Assembly (NCBI GenBank): GCA_036426205.1
Contig: CM071568.1
Span: 47,322,483 to 47,386,482 of the forward strand
Reading direction: 5' to 3'
Source of the DNA: Ascaphus truei
Taxonomy: Eukaryota > Chordata > Amphibia > Anura > Ascaphidae
DNA: 64,000 nucleotides
Numbering within the stretch: position 1 is the first letter of the stretch; every line of letters starts with the position of its first letter. Under the pieces are notes generated by a model. That model saw nothing but the letters and a program-made list of their open reading frames with translations. It did no database searches and was not told the DNA's origin. Shown here piece after piece: positions 45,091 to 56,633 of this stretch. A program made the translations under genes and the position numbers.

Positions 45091-45520
45091 CCCTGAGAAG
45101 CAAGTAGAATTCCCCAAATGTCTGTCCTGTTACCCACACCCTTCTGGACCACTCAGCTCTCCTGTACCCTCACAGGTATGCACAAACCACAGACAGCAGT
45201 AGCCAGCAGTACATCTTCCAGAGAGGGGGGAAACAGGGCCACATAACATTACTGAACGTTAGAACAGACTCCATAGAATCATGCCCACACTTTATGGGGA
45301 CTTACAGTGGAACCTGGGTCAGGGAATGATAGTCCAAGGAGACTTGGCTACATACAATACACCAGTATACAGTGTAACAAAACATTCAACACATTTTCTA
45401 TATTTCCCATACTTCTTGTTTACAAAGTACTTTAGCGCAGTGATTTTCTCCTTTCCCCTGCAGGTTTTCGGTTACTGAAGGAAGCAGGCAGGCAGGTGAA
45501 GCAGGCAGCCAGAGAGACAG
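45091..45520. other. Noncoding, unassigned
   Basis: No feature recognised. Confidence 0.35.
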
Positions 45521-45715
45521 TCTTTTTTTTTACTGGGGTGGCTGAGGGTGTTGTTTAGGGTGTTGTGGTGGGTAGTGTTGGTGAAATTGGGAGGGGGGTT
45601 GGTAATTGTTGGGTGGCAGTAGGGGTGGAGGGTCTTGGTGAGTGTTTTGGGGGGTAGTGCTTGTGTGTGGGTGGGTGGGTGGGGGGGCTTGGCGAAAGGG
45701 GCTGGAGGAGAGGGA
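45521..45715. repeat. GT/GGG-rich degenerate minisatellite
   Basis: About 190 bp of GGGTGTTGTGGTGGGTAGTG-style degenerate repeats, nearly free of C on the plus strand. Several G3 runs could form a quadruplex. Confidence 0.75.
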
Positions 45716-47430
45716 TTAGTCAGTGTAATTCTTATATTGCCTTCATGTTCTTAAGCAAAGTAAAAACTCATCACAGGCCATTAAAAACAAAGGATTAACA
45801 TGAATCTCATAAATTAGGTCTGAAAATGCCTTTATTTTGTCAGAATTTGTGAATGGTAGCTAATTCTCTATTCTAGCAGAATGATAGCATTCATCTCATA
45901 TACTTACTCATCTTGACAGCTAACAAGATAAACATGTCAGCATGAGATTTGCAAATACTTTCCCATGGAATTCAAACTAAAGTTGGCAACAGTCTTAGCT
46001 TTGAAAGTGATGAGCATGGCATGGAAAAAAATCCAAAGTAGAAAAGTATTTTTTCTGCTCCAGTGGCCAGGTCTTACATCAAACATCTTTACTCATCAAA
46101 CATACATATTTGTTTTGCTTCTTTAAACGTCGGTACAAAATAAAATAATCCTGCTCATATTAATTCAATACTGTATAGGGCTGTCACTGAACTCTCTCCT
46201 GCACCTAGTATGCCAATACACGGAGCTACAGGTCTAAACATCTTAAAAAATAATTTTAGTTGTTGAGATGTGAGATCCTGGGGCTCAAACTTGACCCTTT
46301 GGCTGATGTGTGAATATATAAAATTGATTGTATGGTAATTGAGATATTAGTCTATTGGCTCTCGGGTTATTAAGCACCTTAAGCACAAGCCATTTCACGT
46401 TTCACTAATTCTAGAAATAAAAGTGTGAATGGGTAGCAGTAGTGGTAGAGAAGCACACATATTCACTTGTTGGGATTTGTAGTAGTGATGGATGGTAACT
46501 TGGAAAGGGGGCAAATACAGTAGATACCTGCTAAATGTGTTATGCATTGTTTTTCTATTATTCCTTTCTTTCTGTATTCCCAGCTCCTACGGTACAAAAG
46601 GCAATATGAGCATGAGCAACAACAGTCAGACTGAGCCTAATGTAGCCCCATAAGTTTAACATATCTGCAATTATAAGAAATTACAAATAAATAATTGTAA
46701 TGACTGTTTGGAAAAGAACCAATAGTCATTTGCACGTCTCTAATATACAGTAGATATCTTTTGCAACAGCAAATGTTTTGCTAATGATGGTGGCTTATGG
46801 ATAAAAAATATTATTTGTTTAGGTGGTGCCAAATCATTTTATACCACAGACACTAGAATATTATATAGATGTATCAGAGTTTGGAAAACAGGATGTCACA
46901 AGCCAAAGTTCAACAGCAGTCATTGTTTTGAATGAGACCATTTTGGTGGGTGCAATAAGAGCTGCTACATCTGGAAAACTCATATGAGAGCTAAAGTTCT
47001 AAACTGCATAATATTAAAGCAGTATTGTTAGCTAGTGAGTCCAGCTTGGATGATTAAAGTCTGATTTACCTGTAAGCAACTAAAATGACATGTTCTAAAA
47101 TATCCTTAGCATCCAAAAACAACTACAGTGTAGTTATGCTGATTTTAAGTTATGTCTTGATCAGAGAATTAAATACATATAAATAACAATAATTAAACAC
47201 AGAAGTTGAATATAATTAGTGTATTTTTCAGAACATCTACTTAATCTACAGCTCCATACAAATGTAGCTCTGTTTTTTTATTTACACATGTATAGTCAAT
47301 TTGTTATACAAACAATCTGTTTTATGATAAGGGTTAACAGTGATACTGATGGTTTGTTTCTTTAAAAATTATTTTTGTCTTTTTGTATTTTATAATTAAA
47401 GTTTCATTTTCATTATTATTTTCTGTTTGG
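45716..47430. other. AT-rich, unassigned
   Basis: No ORF or repeat recognised. Confidence 0.4.
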
Positions 47431-47870
47431 GACGTCACATGAGTGCGTTTACGGCAGACTCATTTGGATGGACTTGCGCATCTGTGCATTACATCACTCT
47501 CCTGTTTTCAAGTGCTGAATCTTACGCATTATTGTGAGTGTGCCAGGAGTTATCTACTGCGCAAGAGCGTACCTCCTAAGTTGACACCTGCTATTGTGTT
47601 TATGAACAGCACCTGGGTTGTGTTAGCGCCGTCCGCACTGGTGCGCGTGCACATCCTTGTGACGTCTGTGTGCCCTGAGTTGTGAGCGTGCACGCCTGTG
47701 TCTGTACCGCCCCCGTGCTCCATGAGTACTTTCCATGGATTACACAGTGAGCATGTAAATAGTTGGTTGTTGCGCAAGCGCAAACCATTACTACTCATGC
47801 TTACTGTGGCTTTTGGATCGGGTGCCCGGAGGCGGGGTTTGTGTGTGTGGCGCGGGCTAAAATTAGTAAA
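47431..47870. other. CpG-richer unassigned block
   Basis: CpG-containing sequence (GACGTCACATGAG start, GGCGCGGGC end) distinct from the AT-rich flanks. Small ORFs overlap on both strands with no recognisable motif. Possibly another MITE; no TIRs found. Confidence 0.3.
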
Positions 47871-48396
47871 ATCTTATGAGTTGGAGGGCAACAAGTGTAA
47901 TGTAAATAAAGAAACATTTAAGAATACCTACAGTAGTACTATACTTACATTTTGAAATCCTGTATAGCATCTGTACCGTATATATTTATATTAACACACA
48001 CATTCCCAGTTAGCTCAAACTCCAACACATATATATCCCCCCCCCCCCCATTTTACACCTCGCGAGCCAACTCTATTTCCTTCACGGATCCCTAGAAGTC
48101 TGGGTATAAAAAGGGTGTTTCCCTGCTTTTATACTCATGGCGTGGCCAACCCTCTGCCCCAGTATATGGGCAGATTAGTTGTTGCGATTTGGTCACACCA
48201 CAAGTCATGTGATCCTCTAGCAACTTCTAAAGAAGCACAAGGCCCAACATGTGCCTAGGAAGTGCAACATTACAGAAACATCATTGTAGCTAAGTCACAT
48301 GTCAGAGCCTTGTGAGGACTTAACCCCGCCACTGCCTGCAGCTACCAGGGATGACATGCAGGGCAAGGGAATTTCTAGCAGTGTGCTACACATATA
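47871..48396. other. Noncoding, unassigned, with C10 tract
   Basis: A C homopolymer lies at about 48,039-48,049. Nothing else recognised. Confidence 0.35.
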
Positions 48397-48718
48397 TACA
48401 GGCATTAAAGTACGCAATGGGACCGGAGCATGTATGTAAAGCGAAAATGTACTTAAAGTGAAGCACTACAATGTTTCCACTTATCGATGCATGTACTGTA
48501 CTGCAAACGTCATATACGTGCATAACTGATGTAAATAACGCATTTGTAACAGGCTCTATAGTCTCCCCGCTTGCGCACAGCTTTGGTACAGGTAGGGAAC
48601 AGGTATTGCTGTTCAGAATGTGCTGACAGGCGTATGCACGAGCTGCCGTTTGCCTATTGGGCGATATGTCCTTACTCGCGAGTGTACTTAAAGTGAGTGT
48701 TCTTAAACCGGGGTATAT
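48397..48718. mobile_element. MITE with TA-flanked TIRs, probably pogo/Tigger-like
   Basis: Left end ACAGGCATTAAAGTACGC and right end (inverse) ATACCCCGGTTTAAGAACAC, with inner inverted AATGTACTTAAAGTGAAGC and GTGTACTTAAAGTGAGTG blocks. Flanks are TA-rich, so the exact TA duplication is ambiguous. No coding capacity. Confidence 0.55.
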
Positions 48719-48838
48719 GAGTATACTGCAGGAAGCAGTGTGTCAGGGCACAGCCAAGGATGGTCAGGATAGCAGCTTGTGGTTAAAAAGTAATCTTTAT
48801 TCGGACACCATGGTGCAGACAAAAAAAATGGAGGGTAG

Positions 48839-48879
48839 CTCTTACGCGTTTCACGCCTAAATGGCGCTTCGTCAGAGAG
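48839..48879 (-). ncRNA. Hammerhead-ribozyme-like motif with full core, 3' of the PLE ORF
   Basis: Minus strand: helix I CUCU/AGAG, CUGACGA, an extra A, helix II GCGCC-AUUUA-GGCGU (five pairs, one G-U), GAA, palindromic ACGCGU and A (GUA triplet). It is 870 bp downstream of the stop of the PLE ORF on the same strand, where a PLE pLTR is expected. Hammerheads are established in PLE pLTRs. Membership of this element is an inference. Confidence 0.6.
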
Positions 48880-49747
48880 TAAAAATGTTATGCTGGGACC
48901 CCCTTAATATAGTGCTTCTGATTGCGGTTCAAATTATTCACAGCCGCGGCTCCGTTGGCCGGAAGTGACGAAACCGGAAATTGAAAACCGGAAGTGACGC
49001 GACGGACTCCATGCAGTGGATGATTGTTTACAAGCTAAACTTGTAGTCATGGACACCGCAGCGTCATCCCTCGGTGTCAATGAGGGAAATCTTACTCACA
49101 GGCTGGACCCAGCATTATCACCCCACCATGCAGAGAAAAAAATACATCAACGGTGGTGGTTTTAAAAACAATAACTGAAGCATATCAACTATGCATAAAC
49201 TAAAGGACTCTATAGTTGACAAATAAATGTTGCCCATAATATATGATTGCAATGATGTTATGAGAGCTTTTTAAAAACTTTATAAAGCTTTTTGGAATTA
49301 TTGCAGATCTATGAAGAAGTAATGTATTAATGACAAATCTATAATCTCTAGTTGGATTTGTATGTGCAATCTTGCAATCCTATATGATGGGTTCATATAT
49401 TGATGAAATAAATTATGCCAAGTATTGCATGAAAAAGTACATTTGCAACAGTTATACATATCTAATTAATATTTTTACAAATATTAGAAAACAACTTAAT
49501 AGCAATATTAAATCAATGGATTCTTCATGTTTTTACATATTATTACAGTTGCTTTCAATTATATTTAAGAACATAAACACAATATATGAGAAAGCACACA
49601 TAGGAATCAATGTGCATTTTTTCAGTTTAAATCTGATGGTATATTGCAGATACACATATTAGTTTTTATATATACACAACGGAATGATGTAGTTTTGTTA
49701 TGGACATAAATGAATTGTTGACAGAAAGAATTACAGAAAAATACATT
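48880..49747. other. Noncoding, probable 3' region of the PLE
   Basis: AT-rich. No ORF recognised. Lies between the PLE stop codon and the hammerhead-like motif. Confidence 0.4.
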
Positions 49748-51470
49748 TCACAAAAAGTGTTTCAGCTCCCAGTCCGTGTTTATACCCCCGGGTGCCAGGT
49801 ACCCGAGGGTATAAATCCAGAACATTTCTCTCTGGTTCAGTATGTTCTCTCTATTACCTCCTCTTCTATGTTTTGGGATATGCTCTAGAGCACTGAATGT
49901 GAAAGTATCAATGGAGCCTTTTGGACAATTTATGAAGTGTTTAGACACTGGTAGGTTAGGGTCTTTCTTTTTTATAGATCGTAAGTGCTCTGAAATTCTT
50001 ACTTTTAAAGGTCTGATTGTCCTCCCAATATAGGTACTGCCACAGGCACAGTTGAGTTTATATACAACGTAATTAGTAGAACATGTCATAAAATGTTTTA
50101 ACTTATATTTTTGACTGGTATGTTTACTAGTGACTAAAGATAATGGTGTTGCATATTTACAATATGTGCATTTGCCACATTTGTGAAAACCTTTTGGAAG
50201 ACTATCTTGAGATGTGTTTTGTCCTGCAGAAAATAAACTTGGAGATAAATGATATCCTATGGTTTTAGCCTTTTTGTATAAAAATTTCGGTAAGTTGTTT
50301 GTGACTGATTTCAGTCCTCTATCTAACTGCAGAACCCTCCAATGTTTTTCTATAATGTTTTTTATCTTATTGGCTTGATTGCTAAAGGTGGTGATAAAGA
50401 GCGGGGTTTCAGATTCAGATTCTGCGATCATACTATTCGTGGTATTTTTCTTCCGTTTTGGATTCTTTAGAAGATCCAAGCGATTTGATTGCAATGCATG
50501 TACGAAAGCAGAGTGGATATCTTGTTCCAGATACCCTCTGTTTCTGAACCTCTCATTCAATATCTCCGACTGTTGTATGAAGGCTTCTTCAGTAGAAGAA
50601 AGTCTTCTCAGTCGGAGATATTGGCCTTTGGGTATGCCTCTTAGCAGGGGTCTTGGATGACTACTATTTGCTCTTAGCAGAGAGTTGCGGGCATTTGTTT
50701 TACGAAATAAATTAGTTTGAATTGTACAATTCACATCAATGAATAATTTTATATCCAAAAAGTCTATATGATTGATGTTTACTGAAGAAGTGAATTTTAA
50801 ATTAAAAGTATTGTCGTTTAAATAGTTATTGAAGGCCCCCAGTGTGTCGTGGTCTCCCTCCCATATCAGAATAAGGTCGTCTATATAACGACGGTAAAAA
50901 ATAATATTCTTGCGATAAGGATTAGTGTCACCGAAAATGTGTTTATTTTCCCAGAAACCCATAAAAAGATTTGCATAAGAAGGAGCGAAAGAAGTACCCA
51001 TAGCAGTGCCCTGTTTTTGGAGATAGAAGTGTTGATCAAAAAGAAAATAATTGTGCTGTAATAAAAATATTATGCAATCCAACAAAAAAGTGATTTGTGC
51101 AGTGTGTAGATTTGATAAATTAAGGAAATGAGTGACAGCTAAGATACCAAGATGGTGACTGATAATTGTGTATAAAGATGATACATCTAGTGTAACCCAA
51201 GTATAATTGTGACGCCAAGTGATCTTCTGTAACATATTTAATAATTGTGTAGAGTCTCTGATATAGGAAGGAAGAACCACCACCAGGGGTTGTAAATACA
51301 CATCCACGTACCTAGATACACCATCTCCCAAGATCCAATGCTAGAAATTATTGGTCTGCCTGGCGGATTGTCCAGGGACTTATGGATCTTTGGGAGATGG
51401 TGAAAAATAGGCACAGTGGGAAAACGGTTAAATAGATATTGAGATTCTTGAATTGATAAAACCCGCAACT
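49748..51470 (-). pseudogene. Penelope-like element: RT plus GIY-YIG endonuclease
   Basis: A 527-residue open frame (51,331-49,748) plus a frameshifted N-terminal extension to 51,470 (PIFHHLPKIHKSLDNPPGRP). RT motifs: SYIRDSTQLLN, WVTLDVSSLYT (~45-55), GTAMGTSFAPSYANLFMG (~108-124), catalytic YIDD (149-152). C-terminus: KCGKCTYCK cysteines, then GIY-YIG nuclease GSTYIGRTIRPLKVRISEHL (from ~431). PLEs prime reverse transcription at nicks made by the GIY-YIG domain. The RT-to-nuclease span is almost unbroken, unusually intact for this window. The upstream end is missing or masked by the minisatellite at 51.8 kb. The frame change near 51,335 inactivates it. Confidence 0.9.
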
Positions 51471-51479
51471 CTCTGCAAA

Positions 51480-51776
51480 GATCAATAAGTGTTGGTTAAC
51501 TCTCCAAGAAACAGTGATGTGGGGTCTCTGAGGGGGTTAATATGGTGCTTAACAGGGGGGAATGATTCAGTGCGGGTGTGAGGTTTTTTTTATTGTAGGT
51601 AGGGCTACATAAACCCCATGTGTGTCAGGGGGAGGGGGGGAGAGAGACAGCACTCATTGCTCTGCACTGACATTCAAGCGGTTAAGGTGTTCATTGTGGC
51701 ACTCAAGGGGTTAAGGTGCTGGGGTCTGTGGGGGACCTACCTGTCTGAGAGAGATATCTGTTTAAAGTGTGTGCCA
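51480..51776. other. Unassigned flank of the minisatellite
   Basis: Contains two AGGGGTTAAG-type repeats and the ACCTACCTGTCTGAGAGAGA block that recurs at 51,965. No PLE 5' end or Tigger left TIR recognised. Confidence 0.4.
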
Positions 51777-52496
51777 GTGGAGTGTAGTTGTGTGCAGTGT
51801 GTGCAGTGTAGAGTGGTGCAGAGAGTGCTGGGAGTGGGTGGAGTGTTAGAGTGTGTGGTGCAGTGTAGAGTGTGTTGCATGGTGCTGGGGTGTGTGCAGT
51901 GTAAGAGTGTGTGCAGGTGTGTGTGCAGTGTGTGCAGGTGTGTGCAGCGTGTGGTCTGTGGGGACCTACCTGTCTGAGAGAGATATCTGTTTAAAGTGTG
52001 TGCAGTGTGAGCAGTGTAGTGTGTGCAGTGTGTGCAGTGTATGTAGAGTGTGTGCAGTGAGTGCTGGGAGTGTGTTGCGTGTAGAGTGTGTTGCAGGGTG
52101 TGCAGTGTAGAGTGTGTGCAGTGAGTGCTGGGAGTGTGTGCAGTGTAGAGTGTGTGCAGTGTGTGCAGTGTAGAGTGTGTGCAGTGTAGAGTGTGCAGTG
52201 AGTGCTGGGAGTGTGTGCAGTGTAGAGTGTGTGCAGTGTGTGCAGTGTAGAGTGTGTGCAGTGTGTGCAGTGTAGAGTGTGTAGTGTGTGCAGTGTAGAG
52301 TGTGTGCAGTGTAGAGTGTGTGCAGTGTGTGCAGTGTAGAGTGTGTGCAGTGTGTGCAGTGTAGAGTGTGTGCAGTGAGTGCTGGGAGTGTGTGCAGTGT
52401 AGAGTGTGTGCAGTGTGTGCAGTGTGTGCAGTGTGTGCAGTATAGAGTGTGTGCAGTGTGTGTGCAGTGTGTGTGCAGTGTGTGTGCAGTGTGCAA
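51777..52496. repeat. GTGTGCAGTGTAGA minisatellite
   Basis: About 720 bp of GTGTGCAGTGTAGAGT- and GTGTGTGCAGT-type units with higher-order blocks containing AGTGAGTGCTGGGAGTGT. A ~215-bp segment (ACCTACCTGTCTGAGAGAGA ...) begins twice, at 51,736 and 51,966. Thr/His and Cys/Val-rich ORFs are artefacts. Confidence 0.92.
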
Positions 52497-52539
52497 AAAT
52501 TTTTTTTTAATTTCAAATTTTTATTTATTTATTTTTATT

Positions 52540-52614
52540 TTTAAACGGGAGCCACGTGGAAACCGCGTTATAACCGATTTTATAACGGGGCGCGCTATAA
52601 CGGGCTTTACCTGT
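52540..52614. mobile_element. One end of a pogo/Tigger-like element
   Basis: Right end, read inward on the minus strand: TA, then CAGGTAAAGCCCGTTATAGC, CGCCCCGTTATAAAAT and TAACGCGG. Very similar in layout to the MITE at 2.2 kb. The partner TIR is not found left of the minisatellite. Confidence 0.55.
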
Positions 52615-53809
52615 ATTTATATTAACCATGCTTAAAAGTGAGTTTCAGTGTGAAAAAAAAAACAACTTTAGCTCAAGCAACTACAATGCAGTAGCAGATA
52701 CTCCAATTTTCACTTTTGACCCATGGGCCATATTTGGCACGCAACTGCAAATTGAATAACCCTGGCTTAGACAAAGTCAACTACTGGAATATATAAATGG
52801 ACATAATACTGCAGCAGATATCAATATGATAAAGCCTTCATCTTCTTAAATCTAATTATCTTGAATCCTTTCAAAGATAGCAACACGTAAGAAATTATTT
52901 TATTTTCTTCTTCACCCGAAACTAAAAATTCTGATTTGACAGAAAACTACATTTAACACAGAGCATTTAATAAACATTACATGTAATGCTCAAGTATAAT
53001 TTTTTTATTTGATTACATCAGAAAAAGGAATACATTATTTAACTCATCCAATGCCTTATGTTTCAAACCGGCTGTTGCTTCATAGTCTGCCAAGAAAATC
53101 TGACTCACAATGTCAAGAAGTTAAAGGTATTCAGATTATTTATTACAGATGGTAAAAACATATGATATACAGAGACAAAACTTCACACATTTGCCTTTTG
53201 CTTGTTAAAGTTAATACCAAACAAATTCTTATTTACAATTATAATTACTCAATTAATTATCCTACTTTTGAACCTTGCAGTGTTTGATTACGTAACTTCA
53301 TGTTCTAGGAGAGCTATGTAGATTTTTTTTTAGCAGCAAAGACTTATAAGAATGTATTGTATCTTGCAATTTGGCCAACACGAAACATAACTGCAGGGTC
53401 TGGAAGCAGCTGTCTCTCCAAAGTACTGGACCTGAATTAAGAAAATGTCCTGCCAAAATGTAGAATAAGTCCAATGGCGCCAAAGAATGTGATTCAAAGA
53501 TTTAATGTGCAACTGCATCTAGTCTAAATATACATTTACAATGTATTTATTCTGAACTAGTATTAATAGCCCCCCTTGTGTAAAAACAGGTCGGGAATGC
53601 AAATTGATGTGTGCTGTATATGTGTCTGCTGACACATTTTAGAACGTACATTTTATGTTTTTTAAGATATTTTGTAGAGATTCAGAAAAAAATGACAAAT
53701 CAGATAAAAGTAAATACAATATAAGAAAACTTTAATAAATCTTTTTTTTAATTAAAATATGTAAAAATGATTATATACAGTAAACTATACACTGTTCTGG
53801 GTGTGTGAA
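52615..53809. other. AT-rich, unassigned
   Basis: No ORF or repeat family recognised. Confidence 0.4.
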
Positions 53810-54026
53810 AATACAGATGTAGCTTACCTTACTGTCTCCGGTGCCGCTGCCACCCATGGTCATGCGACCATTGTGGTCACAGCACCGAAAGATCAATGAT
53901 GCCAGGTATTCAGGAACATTGACACCCATAAAGCTTGATCGAAGCAGGCACGCTCTCTGGCACCTCAGACTTTTGCTTCTTCTAGACCGCGGCGCAGTGG
54001 ACAACGAGTCTTACTACATCTGTATT
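53810..54026. mobile_element. 217-bp MITE with 13-bp perfect TIRs
   Basis: AATACAGATGTAG at 53,810-53,822 and its inverse CTACATCTGTATT at 54,014-54,026. GC-richer interior. Two small opposing ORFs are not recognised. Target duplication unclear. Confidence 0.65.
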
Positions 54027-54063
54027 AGGTAAGTCAGCCACAATGTAGCTAAACATACGTATA

Positions 54064-54290
54064 CAGTCATGTGAAAAAGAAAGTACACCCTCGTTGAATT
54101 CCATGGTTTTACATATCAGGACAAATAATAACAATCAAATGTTCCTTAGCAGGTCTAATAATTAGGTAAATACAACCTCAGATGAACAACACCACATGAC
54201 ACATTACACCGTGTCATGATTTATTTAACAAAAATAAAGCCAAAATGGAGAAGCCATGTGTGAAAAACTAAGTAAAACTAATCCAATGTT
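54064..54290. mobile_element. Tc1-type transposon terminal fragment
   Basis: Begins CAGTCATGTGAAAAAGAAAG followed by TACACCCTC, the terminus of a Tc1/mariner family widespread in fish and frogs, and continues through CACATGACACATTACACCGT. The transposase and the other end are absent. Confidence 0.75.
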
Positions 54291-56060
54291 CTACATGGGA
54301 TATTGATACACTTTTTTGCTTAGGAGAATGCGCTTTGGTTTTGACCTACACCATACTCCCATGTTACTACATGGGATACACCGGATCAAATAGCATTTGT
54401 ACTTCAACAGCGTTTGTATGTACTTGTCTATATTATGTGACCCGCACTATTTGTGCCCACACTGTTGAGAGGGTAGCTTGCCATGTTTTAATAAGATGTT
54501 GGAAGTATAATACTTAATGTTCATAGCGTTACTAAACAGACAGGCGAACTACACAGTAATATTGTTTCTTGATTGATGTTTTGCCTCCCTCTTTTGCAAG
54601 ATTAACTGTAAGATATATATACAATTGTCTCTTTTAATTGACAAAGTAATTGATGTTTGTATATCATATATCCTATAGAATGTGCTGCTTCAGTGCCCAT
54701 GCCTGGATTTATCAAAGTTATTTTTTGTGATTAAACATACTTTTTCTGTTCTCCGCAGTCTCTCATATTTTTTCTATTACCCATGGAGCCACATAACACT
54801 ACGTGAACCTACACACTATATTCCTGCAAACTGAAGTGTTTATATATTTGAGTGACATGAAGATTGATAGTAATGATACTGCCTCCAGTCTGACATTTTC
54901 CCTATAATTAATGCTGTTACGTACCTAAATAATTGTGGGCTGCAATAAGGCTTGACATTGAATATAAATTGTGGGATGTCCATACAGTGAACTTAAAAAG
55001 ACAATGACTGTATTTTAATAATGCTCCCATGTTTTATCAACGTATCTACAGCCCCATTAGCTGTAACTCACTAATACCTGATTAGGAGATTGGATATATA
55101 CAGTACTTTACAAAATGCTTTCTACCTCTGTGTTATACAGTATGAATCATGCAGTACTCGCAGTGGCTGTGAATACACAGTGTGGTCGTCCCTAATTGCT
55201 CAGACTGATTGATGTTTAGATTGCCATTTGGCACCTTGATTGATTTGGGAAGTAATTAAATTAGCACTTCTACTTTTTTAACATATATAGATTAATTCAG
55301 AAAAGAACATCACCAATACTCATTTTTTATGTAGTCTTTATCATTTTGAGAAATCTAGGTCAAGACGTGGACTATGAGCATGTTTTATTAACATATGAAG
55401 TAAATTGACTATTTACTGTAGGACTGTATTGATTGATGCAGAAAGTCTTGTTTTACTCTTCTCTCAGTGATGTCTGCAGCTAATGCGAACCTCCGTTGAA
55501 TGAGACTTTAAAATGGCTCCTTCTTAGAAAGCAGATTCAAAGTAAACCATTACACATCGTTTTGTGCTACAATAATTGAGACAGTTGTTCATACTGAACA
55601 TACTGCTCGACATTGCGTGTCCTGAGTTTTACTTGTCTTCCTACTGTATTTGAAATGTATTATGCCAATGTGAAGTAAATCATGTTACTAGGCAACACTC
55701 CCGACCCTTGTGCGGCCCTTTTAATATATATTCAGTGACAAAATGCATTGGGCATGTTGTTGACGTCATCACGCTGATAGAGAGATTCACTGATGGAGGT
55801 GCACAAGGCTAAAGCCATTTGTAACTCAAGACGCTGAGGACTTGGAGTCCTACAACTTTGTATCCAGGTGAATTTTCTCCACTATAGTACTTAATAGCTC
55901 TCTCCCGTTGAGTACATCAGCTGGTTATCATGAGATTTTATCTCACATTACTTTTAATCACTCTATCCTTGTTAGTGTATTTCTTTCACCCATAGCACTT
56001 TATTATAAACTGTTTGTGATATTTTACACAATGGAGAATGCACTTTTTATTTTTGATTTT
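54291..56060. other. AT-rich, unassigned
   Basis: No feature recognised apart from ordinary noncoding sequence. Confidence 0.4.
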
Positions 56061-56063
56061 TAT

Positions 56064-56100
56064 ATTTCATTTTTGATGTGCTTCAGCTGACACGAAACAT
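56064..56100 (+). ncRNA. Highly degenerate hammerhead-like motif
   Basis: Plus strand: UUGAUGU, GUG-loop-CAC helix II, GAAACAUC. Only helix II and GAAA survive. Noted because a better copy starts 77 bp downstream on the same strand. Confidence 0.25.
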
Positions 56101-56140
56101 CCCAAGTCTCTGTTCTATCTGGAATTCGTCCAAATCACAC

Positions 56141-56188
56141 AATCACTGATGAAGTGGATATAGGCATCACCACAAAACACGTAGGATT
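56141..56188 (+). ncRNA. Hammerhead-like motif, G12 changed
   Basis: Plus strand: CUGAUGA, A, helix II GUGG/CCAC with a 12-nt loop, then AAAA instead of GAAA, CACGU, A. The G12-to-A change should abolish catalysis. Helix I is weak. Confidence 0.4.
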
Positions 56189-56633
56189 TGTTGCCAGAGC
56201 CCTAGTTGCCTTGAACTTTCATTGTTCCCCACTTGGAAGTTATCATTTCCACAGTCAGTCGTGAAACTACATCAGGCTCATGAGCCTATGGGAACTTTGT
56301 GCTGTACCGAGTTTTTCTGTGTCCTTGCACCTACTGGAGCATCTTTACTGCACACCACGAGCTGGACTCTGTGGTGCTCCCCAGGTTGTTCAACCAATTA
56401 CCAACGGAGTGTGAAGCAAGTAAAGTCTCCATTGTGTGAAGTAGTCATCCATTCGTGGAAAGTCTGCTAGCTACTGGTGAATATAGACTGGCTGAGTTCA
56501 TGGTCTAAATGTTTTTAACCTTATATCTTTGTGTTTGCATTTACAGTATTACCCCTCTTTAATACCAATACATATTTGGAATATACTATACGATAAATGG
56601 TTGTGCATGCTTTTTCGTCAATATATATAGCAA
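56189..56633. other. Noncoding flank of the hammerhead-like repeat
   Basis: One 82-residue ORF (56,222-56,470) has no recognisable motif and lies in the repeat body. Probably chance. Confidence 0.35.

Noticed and set aside
48225..48262. Another hammerhead-like motif (CTAAAGAAGCACA ... ATGTGCC)
   Set aside because: Lacks GAAA after the would-be helix II and has no helix I.
51737..52516. 259- and 176-residue Thr/His-rich ORFs
   Set aside because: They are direct translations of the GTGTGCAGTGTAGA minisatellite and are open in several frames.
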